38,337 nt of DNA from assembly GCA_017882305.1 (NCBI GenBank), contig JADGPU010000024.1:1-38337 (forward strand). The letters are read 5' to 3'. The notes under the pieces are model-generated. The model saw only the letters and a program-made list of their open reading frames with translations, searched no databases and was not told where the DNA came from. This DNA is from Bacteroidales bacterium (GTDB lineage Bacteria > Bacteroidota > Bacteroidia > Bacteroidales > VadinHA17). Each line of letters starts with the position of its first letter. The stretch's first letter is position 1. Shown piece after piece: positions 9,685 through 18,671 of this stretch. The translations under genes were made by a program, and so were the position numbers.

Positions 9685-10233
9685 TTAGTTCACTAAAATA
9701 TCAAGATAGAAAAATGAATAATGAGTATTGTATGTTTTAAACGCGTATTCAAGCTTATTGCCTGTTTTCCTTGCTATGTCAACAAGACCGAGACCACCTC
9801 CACCTTTGGCCGAAATTCGCTGATGGTTCAGAATAAACTTATAAAGTTCCTTTATCTCCTCATGGCTTGACCTGTTAATTCTCTTTATTTTCTCATCCAG
9901 CCGCTCAATGTTCTCAACATGAACAAAGTTTCCGGTAATTATTCTATACCCATCACTTACCTTTTTCACAACAACCAAACCAAACCTTTCAGATGTCTGA
10001 TCTTCAAAGTCAGCTGGAACTTTGTCAACATGATGATAAAGATTCTGAAGACTTTCAACCAGAACATTATAGACTTTTTTCCTGAGCTTCGATTGTTCAT
10101 TAACCTCAACCATCTTATCCTCAACAGTGTCAAGAACATGATTTATGACATCCGAATCAACATTACCTTTATAATAAAGGATTGTATTCCCGGTCGAATG
10201 GTCAGAAAAATAATTCTCTATATTAAAGCTCAT
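9685..10233 (-). CDS. SiaB family protein kinase
   Basis: The 182-residue protein resembles SiaB-type kinases with a degenerate GHKL ATPase fold. An N-box-like helix (VLVESLQNLYHH) has Glu60 and Asn64 in ExxxN spacing, and a glycine-rich lid SAKGGGGLGLVDIARKTG lies at about 141-158. In P. aeruginosa SiaB phosphorylates SiaC to switch it off. The downstream neighbour is a SiaC homologue, so this pair is probably a kinase-substrate module in the cytoplasm. A promoter-like site precedes it. It could equally be described as an anti-sigma-factor-like kinase; pairing with SiaC makes SiaB the better name. Confidence 0.85.
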   Translation of the reverse strand: MSFNIENYFSDHSTGNTILYYKGNVDSDVINHVLDTVEDKMVEVNEQSKLRKKVYNVLVESLQNLYHHVDKVPADFEDQTSERFGLVVVKKVSDGYRIITGNFVHVENIERLDEKIKRINRSSHEEIKELYKFILNHQRISAKGGGGLGLVDIARKTGNKLEYAFKTYNTHYSFFYLDILVN

Positions 10234-10271
10234 TTAAGCTTCATTTTAGATATGCTCAAGTTTTCCAATAA

Positions 10272-10301
10272 CAAATATAATAAAAATATAAAGTTACCAA
10301 A
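10272..10301 (-). promoter_or_regulatory. Promoter of the siaB-siaC operon
   Basis: On the minus strand TATATTTG (10272-10279) is preceded, after 18 bases, by TTTG (10298-10301). This is close to the Bacteroidota consensus. The element lies 39 bases upstream of the siaB start codon. Confidence 0.5.
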
Positions 10302-10382
10302 TTATAACTTGACCTCTTTACGGTTTTTTAAATAATGGATATATTTTTGATAAATGTTACAATTTGTTGTGATCAACATCAT

Positions 10383-11537
10383 TTATAAGGTGATATCAGG
10401 ACTTCTACTTTTTTTTGTTCCCTGGTACATCTCATATTTAAGGAGAACACATTCTAAAGCTCCATTAAAAAGAGTATGCTTTTCTTTGGGTTTCAAACCA
10501 ACGTGTTTGAGTGACTCTTTGTTTGAAGTTATTAACAAGGCCGTGGTCCCAGAGAAATTATGTTTCAGAGTTGTTCCTATCATACTGTACAACAGGTCAA
10601 TTTCTTCAGGTCGAATTCTTTGTCCATATGGAGGATTCAAAAATACAAATCCATTATCATCAATGGATTTAAGATCCTTGAAATCAGATGTTTCAAGAGA
10701 TACAACATCATTCAATCCCGCTTTTGCGACATTAGCTTTAGCATATTGTAATGTCTGTTCTGATATATCGCTCCCAAATATTTTTACAGGAGAATGTCCA
10801 ATTTGACTGTTGCATTCAAGTTTAATCTTTTCGTACAGATCCTCATCAAAATCTTTCCATCGCTGAAATCCATAGAATTGACGGAATTTTCCGGGAGGAA
10901 TCTTACATGCTATCAGCCCCGCCTCAACAGGTATGGTACCAGATCCGCACATTGGATCCGTCAGGGTTGCAGATGTTTTCCATCCCGATAAAAGTATTAT
11001 ACCGGCAGCAAGAACTTCATTAAGCGGAGCTATAGACTGTTCCTGCCTGTATCCGCGTTTAAACAATGGCACGACCGAAGAGTCAAGTGAGATAGTCACA
11101 AGATCGTTGTTTATATGAAGGTTAATGAGTATTCCCGGATCGTGGGTATCAACGGAAGGACGCTTTCCTGTCTTATTCCTGAAAGAATCCGCAATGGCAT
11201 CCTTGAGAACAAGACCTGCATATCCTGTATGCCCAAAATGAGGCGAGTTAATTACCGGTACAACGGAAAAGGTATCCTCCGGATCCATAAATCTATCCCA
11301 TACTATCTTCGATCCTCCTTTATAAAGATCATCTTTTGACCTTATTCTAAAATCAGCTATAGGCATCAGTACCGACAATGCAGTTCTGACAGAGTAATTT
11401 ACCCTGTATAGAAGACTCATGTCACCTTCAAACAATACTGCCCGGTTTGCAGTTTGTACATTTCCGGCTCCCATACTGATAAGTTCTTCTGAAAGAACTT
11501 TTTCAAGTCCGTAAAGAGTCTTTGCTACAAATCTCAT
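10383..11537 (-). CDS. THUMP-domain class I SAM-dependent RNA methyltransferase
   Basis: The 384-residue protein has an N-terminal ferredoxin-like plus THUMP region (about 1-160) that binds RNA. A Rossmann methyltransferase follows, with DPMCGSGT at 194-201 as the AdoMet loop and NPPYGQR at 301-307 as the N-guanine methylation motif. This architecture is that of the N-terminal half of RlmL and of B. subtilis YpsC, which make m2G in rRNA. E. coli RlmL is fused to RlmK and is much longer, so this is the short stand-alone form. The exact target base cannot be told from sequence. It is the last gene of a minus-strand run, but 178 bases separate it from the S41 protease gene. Confidence 0.9.
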   Translation of the reverse strand: MRFVAKTLYGLEKVLSEELISMGAGNVQTANRAVLFEGDMSLLYRVNYSVRTALSVLMPIADFRIRSKDDLYKGGSKIVWDRFMDPEDTFSVVPVINSPHFGHTGYAGLVLKDAIADSFRNKTGKRPSVDTHDPGILINLHINNDLVTISLDSSVVPLFKRGYRQEQSIAPLNEVLAAGIILLSGWKTSATLTDPMCGSGTIPVEAGLIACKIPPGKFRQFYGFQRWKDFDEDLYEKIKLECNSQIGHSPVKIFGSDISEQTLQYAKANVAKAGLNDVVSLETSDFKDLKSIDDNGFVFLNPPYGQRIRPEEIDLLYSMIGTTLKHNFSGTTALLITSNKESLKHVGLKPKEKHTLFNGALECVLLKYEMYQGTKKSRSPDITL

Positions 11538-11715
11538 TATGAACTTATTTGATTATCGGTTTTAAGTAAAAAAATACTTTCTGTGATTTTCATTTAACCC
11601 CCTTTCCTGTTTCCCCCAAGGGGGAAATGATTAACTCCTTCCCCCAGGAGGAAGGCCCGGATGGGGATAAAAAAAAATATTAAATTAACACTTAAAAAAG
11701 GTAGTCATATTAGTA
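11538..11715. repeat. C/G-tract hairpin repeat between S41 protease and methyltransferase genes
   Basis: The spacer holds a perfect 8-bp hairpin, TTTCCCCC/GGGGGAAA at 11610-11627 with an AA loop, followed by a second imperfect C/G-rich palindrome at about 11634-11660. C-rich and G-rich blocks like this contrast with the AT-rich surroundings, and a related element is at 24432-24457. It could act as a terminator for the S41 gene, but I read it mainly as a dispersed intergenic repeat. Confidence 0.55.
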
Positions 11716-13317
11716 TTACTGAATACCTAGTATAGAATTATAACTCTTCTTATCTGAAATAACTTTGAGAGCTTTGTCAATCACTTTATCGTTCTCATTC
11801 ACAATCTGGTATAGTTCGTTTGTCTGCCACATATTGCTCGCAACATATCCCTTCAAAACTAATAAGATTTCCTCCTTCGATTTGTTAAACTGCTCTTCGT
11901 TGAATTTGACTCCTTCAGATGCTCCTTGAGCGATGAGTGATTTAATATCATCAGGACCGAACGTGAATTTTTTCTTAAAGTCATCAAAAGATTTATATTG
12001 CGAGTTTAGCAATGTTCGGTTCTTATCGTAAAACCCAAGAGCAAAGGTATTCAGAACATTTTTTGCAAAAAGTTTATTAAAGTACGCAGAATTAGATGAA
12101 GTATCTGCTGAGACAAAAACATCAGGCATTATTCCACCTCCTCCATATACAACTCGTCTGTTAACCAATGTTTTATACTTCAATGAATCAGGCAAACGGA
12201 TGCTGTCAGCCGACATCAGTTCTCCATCAGTAAATCTTTTATAGAAGTTTTCCATGTATTTGTCATACCCTTCATTGTATGGCCTTTGTATTGATCTGCC
12301 TGTTGGTGTGTAATAACGGGCAACTGTGAGTCTTATCATTGAACCATCCGTAAGGGAAAATCCGTTCTGAACCAGTCCTTTACCAAAAGTCCGCCTGCCC
12401 ATGATAACTCCCCGGTCCCAGTCCTGCATGGCTCCGGCGAAGATCTCACTTGCCGATGCGGATCCCTCATCGGTAAGAACAACAACCTTTGATGAAGACA
12501 GGCTCCCATTACCCTTCGATTTAAAATCCTGCCTTGGAGTTTTTCTTCCGACCAGGTAAACGAGCAGTTTCTGATCCGAGAAGAATTTTTCAGCTAATTC
12601 AGTTGCTGCAAGCATATAGCCTCCACCATTTCCCCTTAAATCGAGCACCAGGTTTTTCATGTTGCTCTTCTTAAGGGTAGCAACTGCATCTGAAAATTCT
12701 TTTCCGGTCGTTGCAGCAAATTTATTCAGTTTGATATATCCTGTTTCCTCATCAAGCATATAGGATGCATCGAGACTAAATATCGGTATCTTATCACGAA
12801 TAATTGTGAAATCGAAAATATCCTTAACGCCTTTCCTGTAAACAGTGATATTAACTTTTGTTCCTTTCGGTCCCATCAACCTGCTTCGGACACCGGTGTT
12901 AGTTATATTAATTCCCGCAACTTTTTCCTTATCAATGGTCAGAATTCTGTCGCCTGACTTTATTCCCACTTTTTCTGACGGTCCTCCGCTAATAGGTTCA
13001 ACAATTATTATTGAGTCTCTAAGAATATTAAACTGAACACCTATTCCTTCAAAATTGCCAATAAGAGGTTCATTCATCTCTTTAACATCTTTTGCGGAAA
13101 TATAAGTTGAATGAGGGTCCAGGTTTTTCAGTACTTCAACTATTGCTTTTTCTGTGAGAATATCGAGATTAGCTGTATCAACATAAAAGGCATCGATCAG
13201 ACTCAAAGTTCTGCCAAATTTAAAAGTCCCCTCATTTAATACCTGCGATGAAGCTGCTATTGTAAACAGGAATAATGAAACTGTCAAAACTGCTCCGTTT
13301 AATATTTTTCTATTCAT
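11716..13317 (-). CDS. S41 family C-terminal processing protease
   Basis: The 533-residue protein has a signal peptide (cleavage likely near residue 25), a PDZ domain at about 85-165 (FEGIGVQFNI, SGDRILTIDKEKV) and the S41 peptidase core. The catalytic serine is Ser288 in DEGSASASE and the general base is Lys313 in GRRTFGKG. Their spacing of 25 residues equals that of E. coli Prc (Ser452/Lys477), so the active site is intact. It probably works in the periplasm, trimming C-terminal tails of envelope proteins. Only one PDZ domain is present. It lies 92 bases downstream of guaA; a shared mRNA is possible. Confidence 0.93.
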   Translation of the reverse strand: MNRKILNGAVLTVSLFLFTIAASSQVLNEGTFKFGRTLSLIDAFYVDTANLDILTEKAIVEVLKNLDPHSTYISAKDVKEMNEPLIGNFEGIGVQFNILRDSIIIVEPISGGPSEKVGIKSGDRILTIDKEKVAGINITNTGVRSRLMGPKGTKVNITVYRKGVKDIFDFTIIRDKIPIFSLDASYMLDEETGYIKLNKFAATTGKEFSDAVATLKKSNMKNLVLDLRGNGGGYMLAATELAEKFFSDQKLLVYLVGRKTPRQDFKSKGNGSLSSSKVVVLTDEGSASASEIFAGAMQDWDRGVIMGRRTFGKGLVQNGFSLTDGSMIRLTVARYYTPTGRSIQRPYNEGYDKYMENFYKRFTDGELMSADSIRLPDSLKYKTLVNRRVVYGGGGIMPDVFVSADTSSNSAYFNKLFAKNVLNTFALGFYDKNRTLLNSQYKSFDDFKKKFTFGPDDIKSLIAQGASEGVKFNEEQFNKSKEEILLVLKGYVASNMWQTNELYQIVNENDKVIDKALKVISDKKSYNSILGIQ

Positions 13318-13409
13318 ATTTTTTCAATTCTATATTATATTTCAACAATTAAAAAGCCCGAAAGTTCTATTGAATTCAGGGTTTGCGGTGTCCGGCATAC
13401 GGTGTGCAT

Positions 13410-14939
13410 TTATTCCCACTCTATTGTAGATGGTGGTTTAGAGCTGATATCATAAACAACCCTGTTTATTCCTTTGACCTTATTTATTATTTCATTCGAT
13501 ATTAACCCGAGAAATTCATAAGGCAGATGCGACCAATCGGCCGTCATGCCGTCGGTTGAACTTACTGCTCTGAGTACTACGGCATTTTCATAAGTGCGTT
13601 CATCGCCCATCACTCCGACCGACTGAACAGGAAGAAGAATTACACCGGCCTGCCATACAGAATCATACAGTCCATGTTTTTTGAGACCTTCAATAAAGAT
13701 ATTGTCTGCCTCCTTGAGTATTTCAAGTTTTTCTCGTGTCATTTTCCCAAGTAAACGGATCGCTAATCCCGGACCCGGGAAAGGGTGTCTTTTAAGAATA
13801 AAATCGGGGAGCCCGAGAGCCTGACCAACTTTTCTCACCTCATCTTTAAAAAGTAGACGAAGAGGCTCAACTACTTTCAGGTGCATTTTTTCAGGAAGGC
13901 CTCCGACATTATGATGTGATTTAATTGTTGCAGAAGGTCCATTAACTGAGACAGATTCAATTACATCGGGGTATATTGTTCCCTGTGCCAGCCATTTAAC
14001 ATCTTTGACTTTCTTTGCTTCAGAATCAAAAACATCAATAAATGCACGTCCTATTATCTTTCGTTTAGTCTCCGGATCACTAACTCCTTCCAATTGATCG
14101 AGGAACCTGTCGCATGCATCAACTCCTACGACATTAAGTCCGAGACCGAGATAAGATTCAAGCACTTTGTTAAATTCATTCTTCCTGAGTAATCCGTTAT
14201 CGACAAAAATACATGTAAGGTTTTTGTCTATTGCTTTATGGAGCAGAAACGCTGCAACGGAGGAATCAACGCCACCTGAGAGACCAAGGATCACCTTATC
14301 ATTACCTAACTGCTCTTTCAGGTTATCAACAGTTGTACTTACAAATGAATCTGGAGTCCAGTTCTGAGAACATCCGCAGATCCCGATTACAAAATTTTTA
14401 AGTATCTGAGTTCCTTCGGTGGTATGATAAACTTCAGGATGAAACTGTATTCCCCAGGTATTTTCACCCTTTATGTGATATGCCCCTGCTTCGACATCAG
14501 CTGTTGATCCGGTAATCTCATATCCTTCAGGGATAGTTGCAATAGTGTCAGCGTGTGACATCCAGACTTGTGTTCCTGGTTTTATATTTATGAAGAGAGG
14601 ATCATTACTTTTTAAGAAGACAAGATTTGCCCTGCCATATTCCCGAATTCCGGATGGCTTTACTTCTCCTCCAAAATTCTGAACCAGATATTGTGCACCA
14701 TAACAGACACCGAGTAGCGGTATTATTCCCTTGATCTTTGAAATATCGGGAAATGGTGCATTATTATCGCGTACTGAAGATGGACTGCCTGACAAGATTA
14801 CCCCTTTAACATTATCATCCGGAGCAGGGAAATGGTTAAAAGGATATATCTCGCAATAGACATTAATTTCACGTATCCTTCTGGCTATAAGCTGAGTATA
14901 TTGAGATCCGAAATCGAGTATTAAAATTTTATCCTGCAA
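13410..14939 (-). CDS. guaA: GMP synthase (glutamine-hydrolysing)
   Basis: The 509-residue enzyme converts XMP, ATP and glutamine to GMP, the last step of guanine nucleotide synthesis. The class I amidotransferase domain has nucleophile Cys79 in GVCYGAQ and His167/Glu169 in FHPEV. The ATP pyrophosphatase domain has PP-loop SGGVDSS at 221-227, and the C-terminal dimerisation domain ends with KPPSTIEWE. The start codon is TTG, giving [25 protein letters not shown] protein as expected; an in-frame stop lies a few codons upstream and no ATG is available. There is no clear ribosome-binding site. A probable promoter at 15162 would give a leader of roughly 215 bases containing a large nested palindrome. 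Confidence 0.97.
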   Translation of the reverse strand: MQDKILILDFGSQYTQLIARRIREINVYCEIYPFNHFPAPDDNVKGVILSGSPSSVRDNNAPFPDISKIKGIIPLLGVCYGAQYLVQNFGGEVKPSGIREYGRANLVFLKSNDPLFINIKPGTQVWMSHADTIATIPEGYEITGSTADVEAGAYHIKGENTWGIQFHPEVYHTTEGTQILKNFVIGICGCSQNWTPDSFVSTTVDNLKEQLGNDKVILGLSGGVDSSVAAFLLHKAIDKNLTCIFVDNGLLRKNEFNKVLESYLGLGLNVVGVDACDRFLDQLEGVSDPETKRKIIGRAFIDVFDSEAKKVKDVKWLAQGTIYPDVIESVSVNGPSATIKSHHNVGGLPEKMHLKVVEPLRLLFKDEVRKVGQALGLPDFILKRHPFPGPGLAIRLLGKMTREKLEILKEADNIFIEGLKKHGLYDSVWQAGVILLPVQSVGVMGDERTYENAVVLRAVSSTDGMTADWSHLPYEFLGLISNEIINKVKGINRVVYDISSKPPSTIEWE

Positions 14940-14968
14940 AGCTTTAATTGTTTATTATTAATTGAGAT

Positions 14969-15117
14969 AAGATTCCTCATTCCACTTCGCTTCATTCGGA
15001 ATGACAATTCATTTTTGAGTGAGACGGTAGTTGAGGCGGTTCGCCAGGGCGAACCGCCTCAACTACCATTGTCACCACTTAAATACCCTGTCATTCCGAG
15101 CGCTAGCGAGGAATCTT
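14969..15117. repeat. Nested palindromic element in the guaA leader
   Basis: The 149-base element has three levels of inverted repeat. AAGATTCCTC (14969-14978) pairs with GAGGAATCTT (15108-15117). TCGGAATGACA (near 14996-15006) pairs with TGTCATTCCGA (15089-15099). In the centre is a perfect 20-bp arm pair, 15026-15045 with 15048-15067, around a 2-base loop. GACAAT/ATTGTC flanks the central hairpin. The outer words resemble intergenic repeats that recur in many bacterial genomes. It has no coding sense. Confidence 0.85.
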
Positions 15118-15161
15118 CATCTCACCATTACTGTTTAAATAAATCACATTTGATCTGGGTT

Positions 15162-15169
15162 CAAAGATA
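15162..15169 (-). promoter_or_regulatory. Probable -7 element for guaA
   Basis: On the minus strand TATCTTTG is an exact TAnnTTTG match. It sits just inside the spacer after the RNase Z gene, with a weak -33 region overlapping that gene's end. It would start transcription near 15155, upstream of the nested palindrome. Confidence 0.45.
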
Positions 15170-15180
15170 GAAATTCTTTA

Positions 15181-16104
15181 TTAAGGATCAGTAATATTCC
15201 CCACCTCATAAGTTTTGCCATCTATAGCAGGATAAGTTTCAGGGAATAATGTTCTGGCCTCATCAACTAGAAGTGAAATATCTTTGTATCGGGCTGAGAA
15301 ATGGCCGATAATGAGTGTACCTACATTGGCATTAATAGCAGTTTTTGCGGCATCCAGAGTTGTTGAGTGACCTGTTATTTCTGCAAGATCTTCATTGCTT
15401 TTATCAAAAGTAGCTTCATGGTATAAAAGGGTCACTTCATTTACGAACGAAGCCATCCGTTTGAAATATTTCGTGTCGCTGCAATAGGCATAGGAAAGAG
15501 GTTCAGGGGGAGGGAGTGTCAGATCTTCATTTTTTATTATGGTACCATCAGGAGTAACAAAATCCTCTCCTTTTTTGATTGCCGGAAGTCTGATCTGAGG
15601 AATTTGGTACTTATCAATGCATTCTTTTATTATATTTCTTTCGGATCTTTTTTCCCTGAAAAGAAATCCGAAAGTGGGAACCCTGTGTTGAAGTGGAAAA
15701 GATGTCACAGTAAGATACTTGTCATCGAGTATTTTAACAGGGTCTTTACCTGTAAGTGGTATAAAATCAATTTCAAAGCTGAGATTAATATCAAAATCGT
15801 TTAAATGTGATCTCAGGATTTTATCATAGTTTTCAGGAGCATAAAGATGAATTGGGTTTGTTCTTCCCATTAAACTGAAGGTGGACAATAGTCCATAAAG
15901 TCCGAAGACATGATCACCATGAAGATGGCTTATGAAGATATTGTTTATTTTTGCGAACCTGATCCTGGTTTTTCTGAGTTGCATCTGTGTTCCTTCACCA
16001 CAGTCAATTAAAAATAACCGCTCATGCGCATTGAGCACATGAGCGGATGGGTATCTTCCTGAAGTCGGCAATGCAGAACTACTACCAAGTATGGTCAGTT
16101 TCAT
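15181..16104 (-). CDS. rnz: Ribonuclease Z
   Basis: The protein is a metallo-beta-lactamase-fold tRNA 3' endonuclease of about 307 residues, the usual size for the short bacterial form. The Zn-binding motif HLHGDH is at 60-65, preceded by IDCGEGTQMQL, and downstream ligand histidines lie in YHEATF, GHSTT and GHFSARY. It removes 3' trailers from tRNA precursors. I chose the ATG at 16104 because it gives the conserved N-terminus MKLTILGSSSALP and has GGAG 4 bases before it. A TTG at 16116 would add four residues. The gene is 23 bases downstream of a STAS gene and probably in the same operon as rpsA. Confidence 0.93.
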   Translation of the reverse strand: MKLTILGSSSALPTSGRYPSAHVLNAHERLFLIDCGEGTQMQLRKTRIRFAKINNIFISHLHGDHVFGLYGLLSTFSLMGRTNPIHLYAPENYDKILRSHLNDFDINLSFEIDFIPLTGKDPVKILDDKYLTVTSFPLQHRVPTFGFLFREKRSERNIIKECIDKYQIPQIRLPAIKKGEDFVTPDGTIIKNEDLTLPPPEPLSYAYCSDTKYFKRMASFVNEVTLLYHEATFDKSNEDLAEITGHSTTLDAAKTAINANVGTLIIGHFSARYKDISLLVDEARTLFPETYPAIDGKTYEVGNITDP

Positions 16105-16127
16105 CGAACTCCGCAATGCTTCCTGCT

Positions 16128-16466
16128 TTAGGATATCATTTTTTCAGCATCATCAACCGTTCCTGTAATTGTAAGTACGGTGTCGAGCTGAGAAATAGTG
16201 ATAAGTCGTTCAACGGCTTCATTAAGTCCGCAAAGAACGAATGTACCACCAGCATTTTTACATAATCGGTTGGCTACCAATATAGCACTTAAACCAGAAG
16301 AGTCGCAATACTGACATTTTTCAAGATCGAGGATGATATTCTTTTCACCCTTTCCTGAGACAAGCACCAGTTCCGACTTAAGTGCCGGTGCAATGTGCGT
16401 ATCAAGTTTTTCCGACTGTATCTGAATAACAGTGCTGTTATTCCGGCTCTCAATATTAAAATCCAT
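16128..16466 (-). CDS. STAS-domain anti-sigma factor antagonist-like protein
   Basis: This 112-residue protein has the SpoIIAA/RsbV pattern: strand IILDLEKCQYC followed by DSSGLSAILVANR, with Ser56 or Ser57 the likely phosphosite, and a C-terminal LITISQLDTVLTI helix-strand. It resembles the STAS protein at 2209 only in fold motifs and is clearly a different paralogue. It lies 29 bases after rpsA and 23 bases before rnz on the same strand, so a translation gene, a signalling gene and a tRNA-processing gene appear to share a transcript. No cognate kinase is adjacent; the SiaB-like kinase at 9685 is too distant to assign. Confidence 0.85.
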   Translation of the reverse strand: MDFNIESRNNSTVIQIQSEKLDTHIAPALKSELVLVSGKGEKNIILDLEKCQYCDSSGLSAILVANRLCKNAGGTFVLCGLNEAVERLITISQLDTVLTITGTVDDAEKMIS

Positions 16467-16495
16467 AGCATTAAAATTTGATAGCCTAAATTTAG

Positions 16496-18607
16496 TTAAT
16501 TTTTCGATTTCTTGGAAGCTTTATTCTCTTTTTCTTCCATTTCTACTTTTAAAGCAGCCAGCTGAGAGATATCACCAAGAGTAGTTTTTTCAGAACTTGA
16601 CTTCTGTTTCCTGGTAGTTTTCTTCGGTGGAGCAGGTTCTGCTTTCTTTACAGGAGCTTCAGCAGCTTTCTTTTCATCTTCAAAAACTCTGCTATGTGAA
16701 ACAATGATTTTCTTAGCTGATTTATTAAATTCAATTACTTTGAACATCAGTTTTTCATCAACTTTTGCCATCATTCCATCCTCTTTAACAAGATGTTTTG
16801 GAGTAACAAATCCTTCAACACCATAAGGAAGAGCAATCACGGCCCCTTTGTCGAATACTTCAACAACGGTGCCTTCATGTACTGAATCTATGATAAACAG
16901 ATTCTCGAAGACATCCCATGGATTCTCTTCAAGCTGTTTGTGACCAAGACTCAGGCGTCTGTTTTCTTTGTCAATTTCAAGTACAACTACTTCAATGTCA
17001 GCATCAATAGCTGTAAATTCGGCTGGATGTTTGATTTTTTTTGTCCACGACAAATCAGATATATGAATAAGACCGTCAACTCCCTCCTCAATTTCAACGA
17101 ATACTCCGAAGTTGGTAAAGTTTCTTACTTTGGCAGTATGTTTTGAGCCTACTGTATATTTTTTATCGATATTCTGCCAGGGATCGGCTTTGAGCTGTTT
17201 GATACCAAGGGACATTTTTCTTTCAGTCCTGTCAAGAGTCAGAATTATCGCTTCAATTTCGTCGCCTACTTTCAGAAACTCCTGTGCACTTCTCAGATGC
17301 TGTGACCATGACATTTCAGATACATGTATCAAACCTTCAACACCAGTTGCAATTTCAACAAAAGCACCATAGTCAGCCATAACAACGACTTTTCCTTTTA
17401 CCTTATCACCGATATTCATGTTCGGATCGACAGAATCCCAGGGATGTGAAGTCAACTGTTTAAGACCGAGAGCAATTCTCTTCTTATCATCATCGAAGTC
17501 AAGGATAACCACATTTAGTTTCTGATCGAGCTGTACAATCTCCTCCGGGTGATTAACCCTTCCCCATGATAGGTCAGTAATATGAATAAGGCCATCGACC
17601 CCACCAAGGTCGATGAATACACCATATGATGTTATATTCTTAACAGTTCCTTCAAGAACCTGTCCTTTTTCAAGTTTTGCGATAATCTCTTTCTTCTGTT
17701 GCTCAAGTTCAGCCTCAATAAGCGCTTTATGAGAAACAACTACGTTTTTAAATTCCTGGTTAATTTTTACAACCTTGAATTCCATCGTTTTACCAACAAA
17801 AACATCATAGTCGCGAATAGGTTTAACATCAATCTGTGAACCAGGGAGGAAAGCTTCAATACCAAAAACATCTACTATCATACCACCCTTTGTGCGACAC
17901 TTTATGTAACCTGTAATTATTTCGTCTTTTTCAAGTGAAGCATTTACCCTATCCCATGAATTAATTGCACGGGCTTTTTTATGAGAAAGCAGAAGCTGGC
18001 CTTTTTTATCTTCCTGACTTTCAACATATACTTCAACTTTATCCCCAACTTTAAGATTTGGATTATAGCGGAATTCATTTAAACTTACAACGCCTTCAGA
18101 TTTATAGCCTATATTGATGACTACCTCACGTAATGTCATCTGGATAACCGTACCAATAACCACTTCGTCAACTGCAACAGTAGAAAGTGTTTCATCATAG
18201 AGAGATTCATACTCCTTATACTTTGGTGAATTACGGAGTTCTTCACTTTCAAATGTATCCCAGTCAAAATCTTCAGCTGAAGCAGCAATTCTTGGTTCAG
18301 CTTTTGTTTTAATCTCTCTTTCCGGCTCAGCTTCCGGTTCTGTCTGTGTTTTTTTTGGTCTCTTTTCTTTCTTTACTTCAGAATCGAATCCGTAATCTAC
18401 AGCCTTTACAGTTTCTGTAACATTTTCTATTTCAGGAAGTTTTTCTGTAACAACTGTTTCTACCTCATCTGAAGTTAATACTTCGGTTGCAACATCCTTT
18501 TTTTCGCTTTTTATTTTAGCTTTTGCCCTTTTTACCTCTTTTTTTACCGGGACTTCACTTTTTTCAACAACCTCCTTTTTGGTTGTTTTCTTTTTGTTTT
18601 CAGTCAT
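16496..18607 (-). CDS. rpsA: 30S ribosomal protein S1 with charged N-terminal extension
   Basis: The 703-residue protein carries six S1 RNA-binding domains at about 147-210, 228-294, 316-384, 402-470, 488-557 and 575-640. Domains 3-5 show the well-conserved forms YGVFIDLGGVDGLIH, YGAFVEIATGVEGLIH and FGVFVEIEEGVDGLIH. S1 unwinds and recruits mRNA to the small subunit. Compared with E. coli S1 (557 residues) it has an extra N-terminal stretch of about 120 residues rich in Lys, Glu and Thr, and a shorter Lys/Ala-rich tail; such additions are familiar in Bacteroidota S1. It heads the rpsA-STAS-rnz group. Promoter-like bases lie upstream. Confidence 0.95.
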   Translation of the reverse strand: MTENKKKTTKKEVVEKSEVPVKKEVKRAKAKIKSEKKDVATEVLTSDEVETVVTEKLPEIENVTETVKAVDYGFDSEVKKEKRPKKTQTEPEAEPEREIKTKAEPRIAASAEDFDWDTFESEELRNSPKYKEYESLYDETLSTVAVDEVVIGTVIQMTLREVVINIGYKSEGVVSLNEFRYNPNLKVGDKVEVYVESQEDKKGQLLLSHKKARAINSWDRVNASLEKDEIITGYIKCRTKGGMIVDVFGIEAFLPGSQIDVKPIRDYDVFVGKTMEFKVVKINQEFKNVVVSHKALIEAELEQQKKEIIAKLEKGQVLEGTVKNITSYGVFIDLGGVDGLIHITDLSWGRVNHPEEIVQLDQKLNVVILDFDDDKKRIALGLKQLTSHPWDSVDPNMNIGDKVKGKVVVMADYGAFVEIATGVEGLIHVSEMSWSQHLRSAQEFLKVGDEIEAIILTLDRTERKMSLGIKQLKADPWQNIDKKYTVGSKHTAKVRNFTNFGVFVEIEEGVDGLIHISDLSWTKKIKHPAEFTAIDADIEVVVLEIDKENRRLSLGHKQLEENPWDVFENLFIIDSVHEGTVVEVFDKGAVIALPYGVEGFVTPKHLVKEDGMMAKVDEKLMFKVIEFNKSAKKIIVSHSRVFEDEKKAAEAPVKKAEPAPPKKTTRKQKSSSEKTTLGDISQLAALKVEMEEKENKASKKSKN

Positions 18608-18671
18608 AAGTTTAAATTAAAAGAACTAATAATTAATAAGTTAGACATTATTTTATATGAAAAATTGGTTG

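Noticed and set aside
9919..10335. Plus-strand frame of 138 codons opposite siaB
   Set aside because: It is antisense to a well-supported gene and rich in Asn/Ile/Lys as expected from AT-rich complement.
10354..10806. Plus-strand open frame of 150 codons
   Set aside because: It lies opposite the RNA methyltransferase gene, which has full family motifs; the plus-strand product has no recognisable feature.
13351..13384. Possible terminator after guaA (AAGCCC...GGGTTT)
   Set aside because: On the transcribed strand the stem is only three strong pairs plus mismatches, so I do not call it.
16105..16116. TTG start extending RNase Z by four residues
   Set aside because: The ATG at 16104 yields the family's conserved N-terminus and has a better-placed GGAG.
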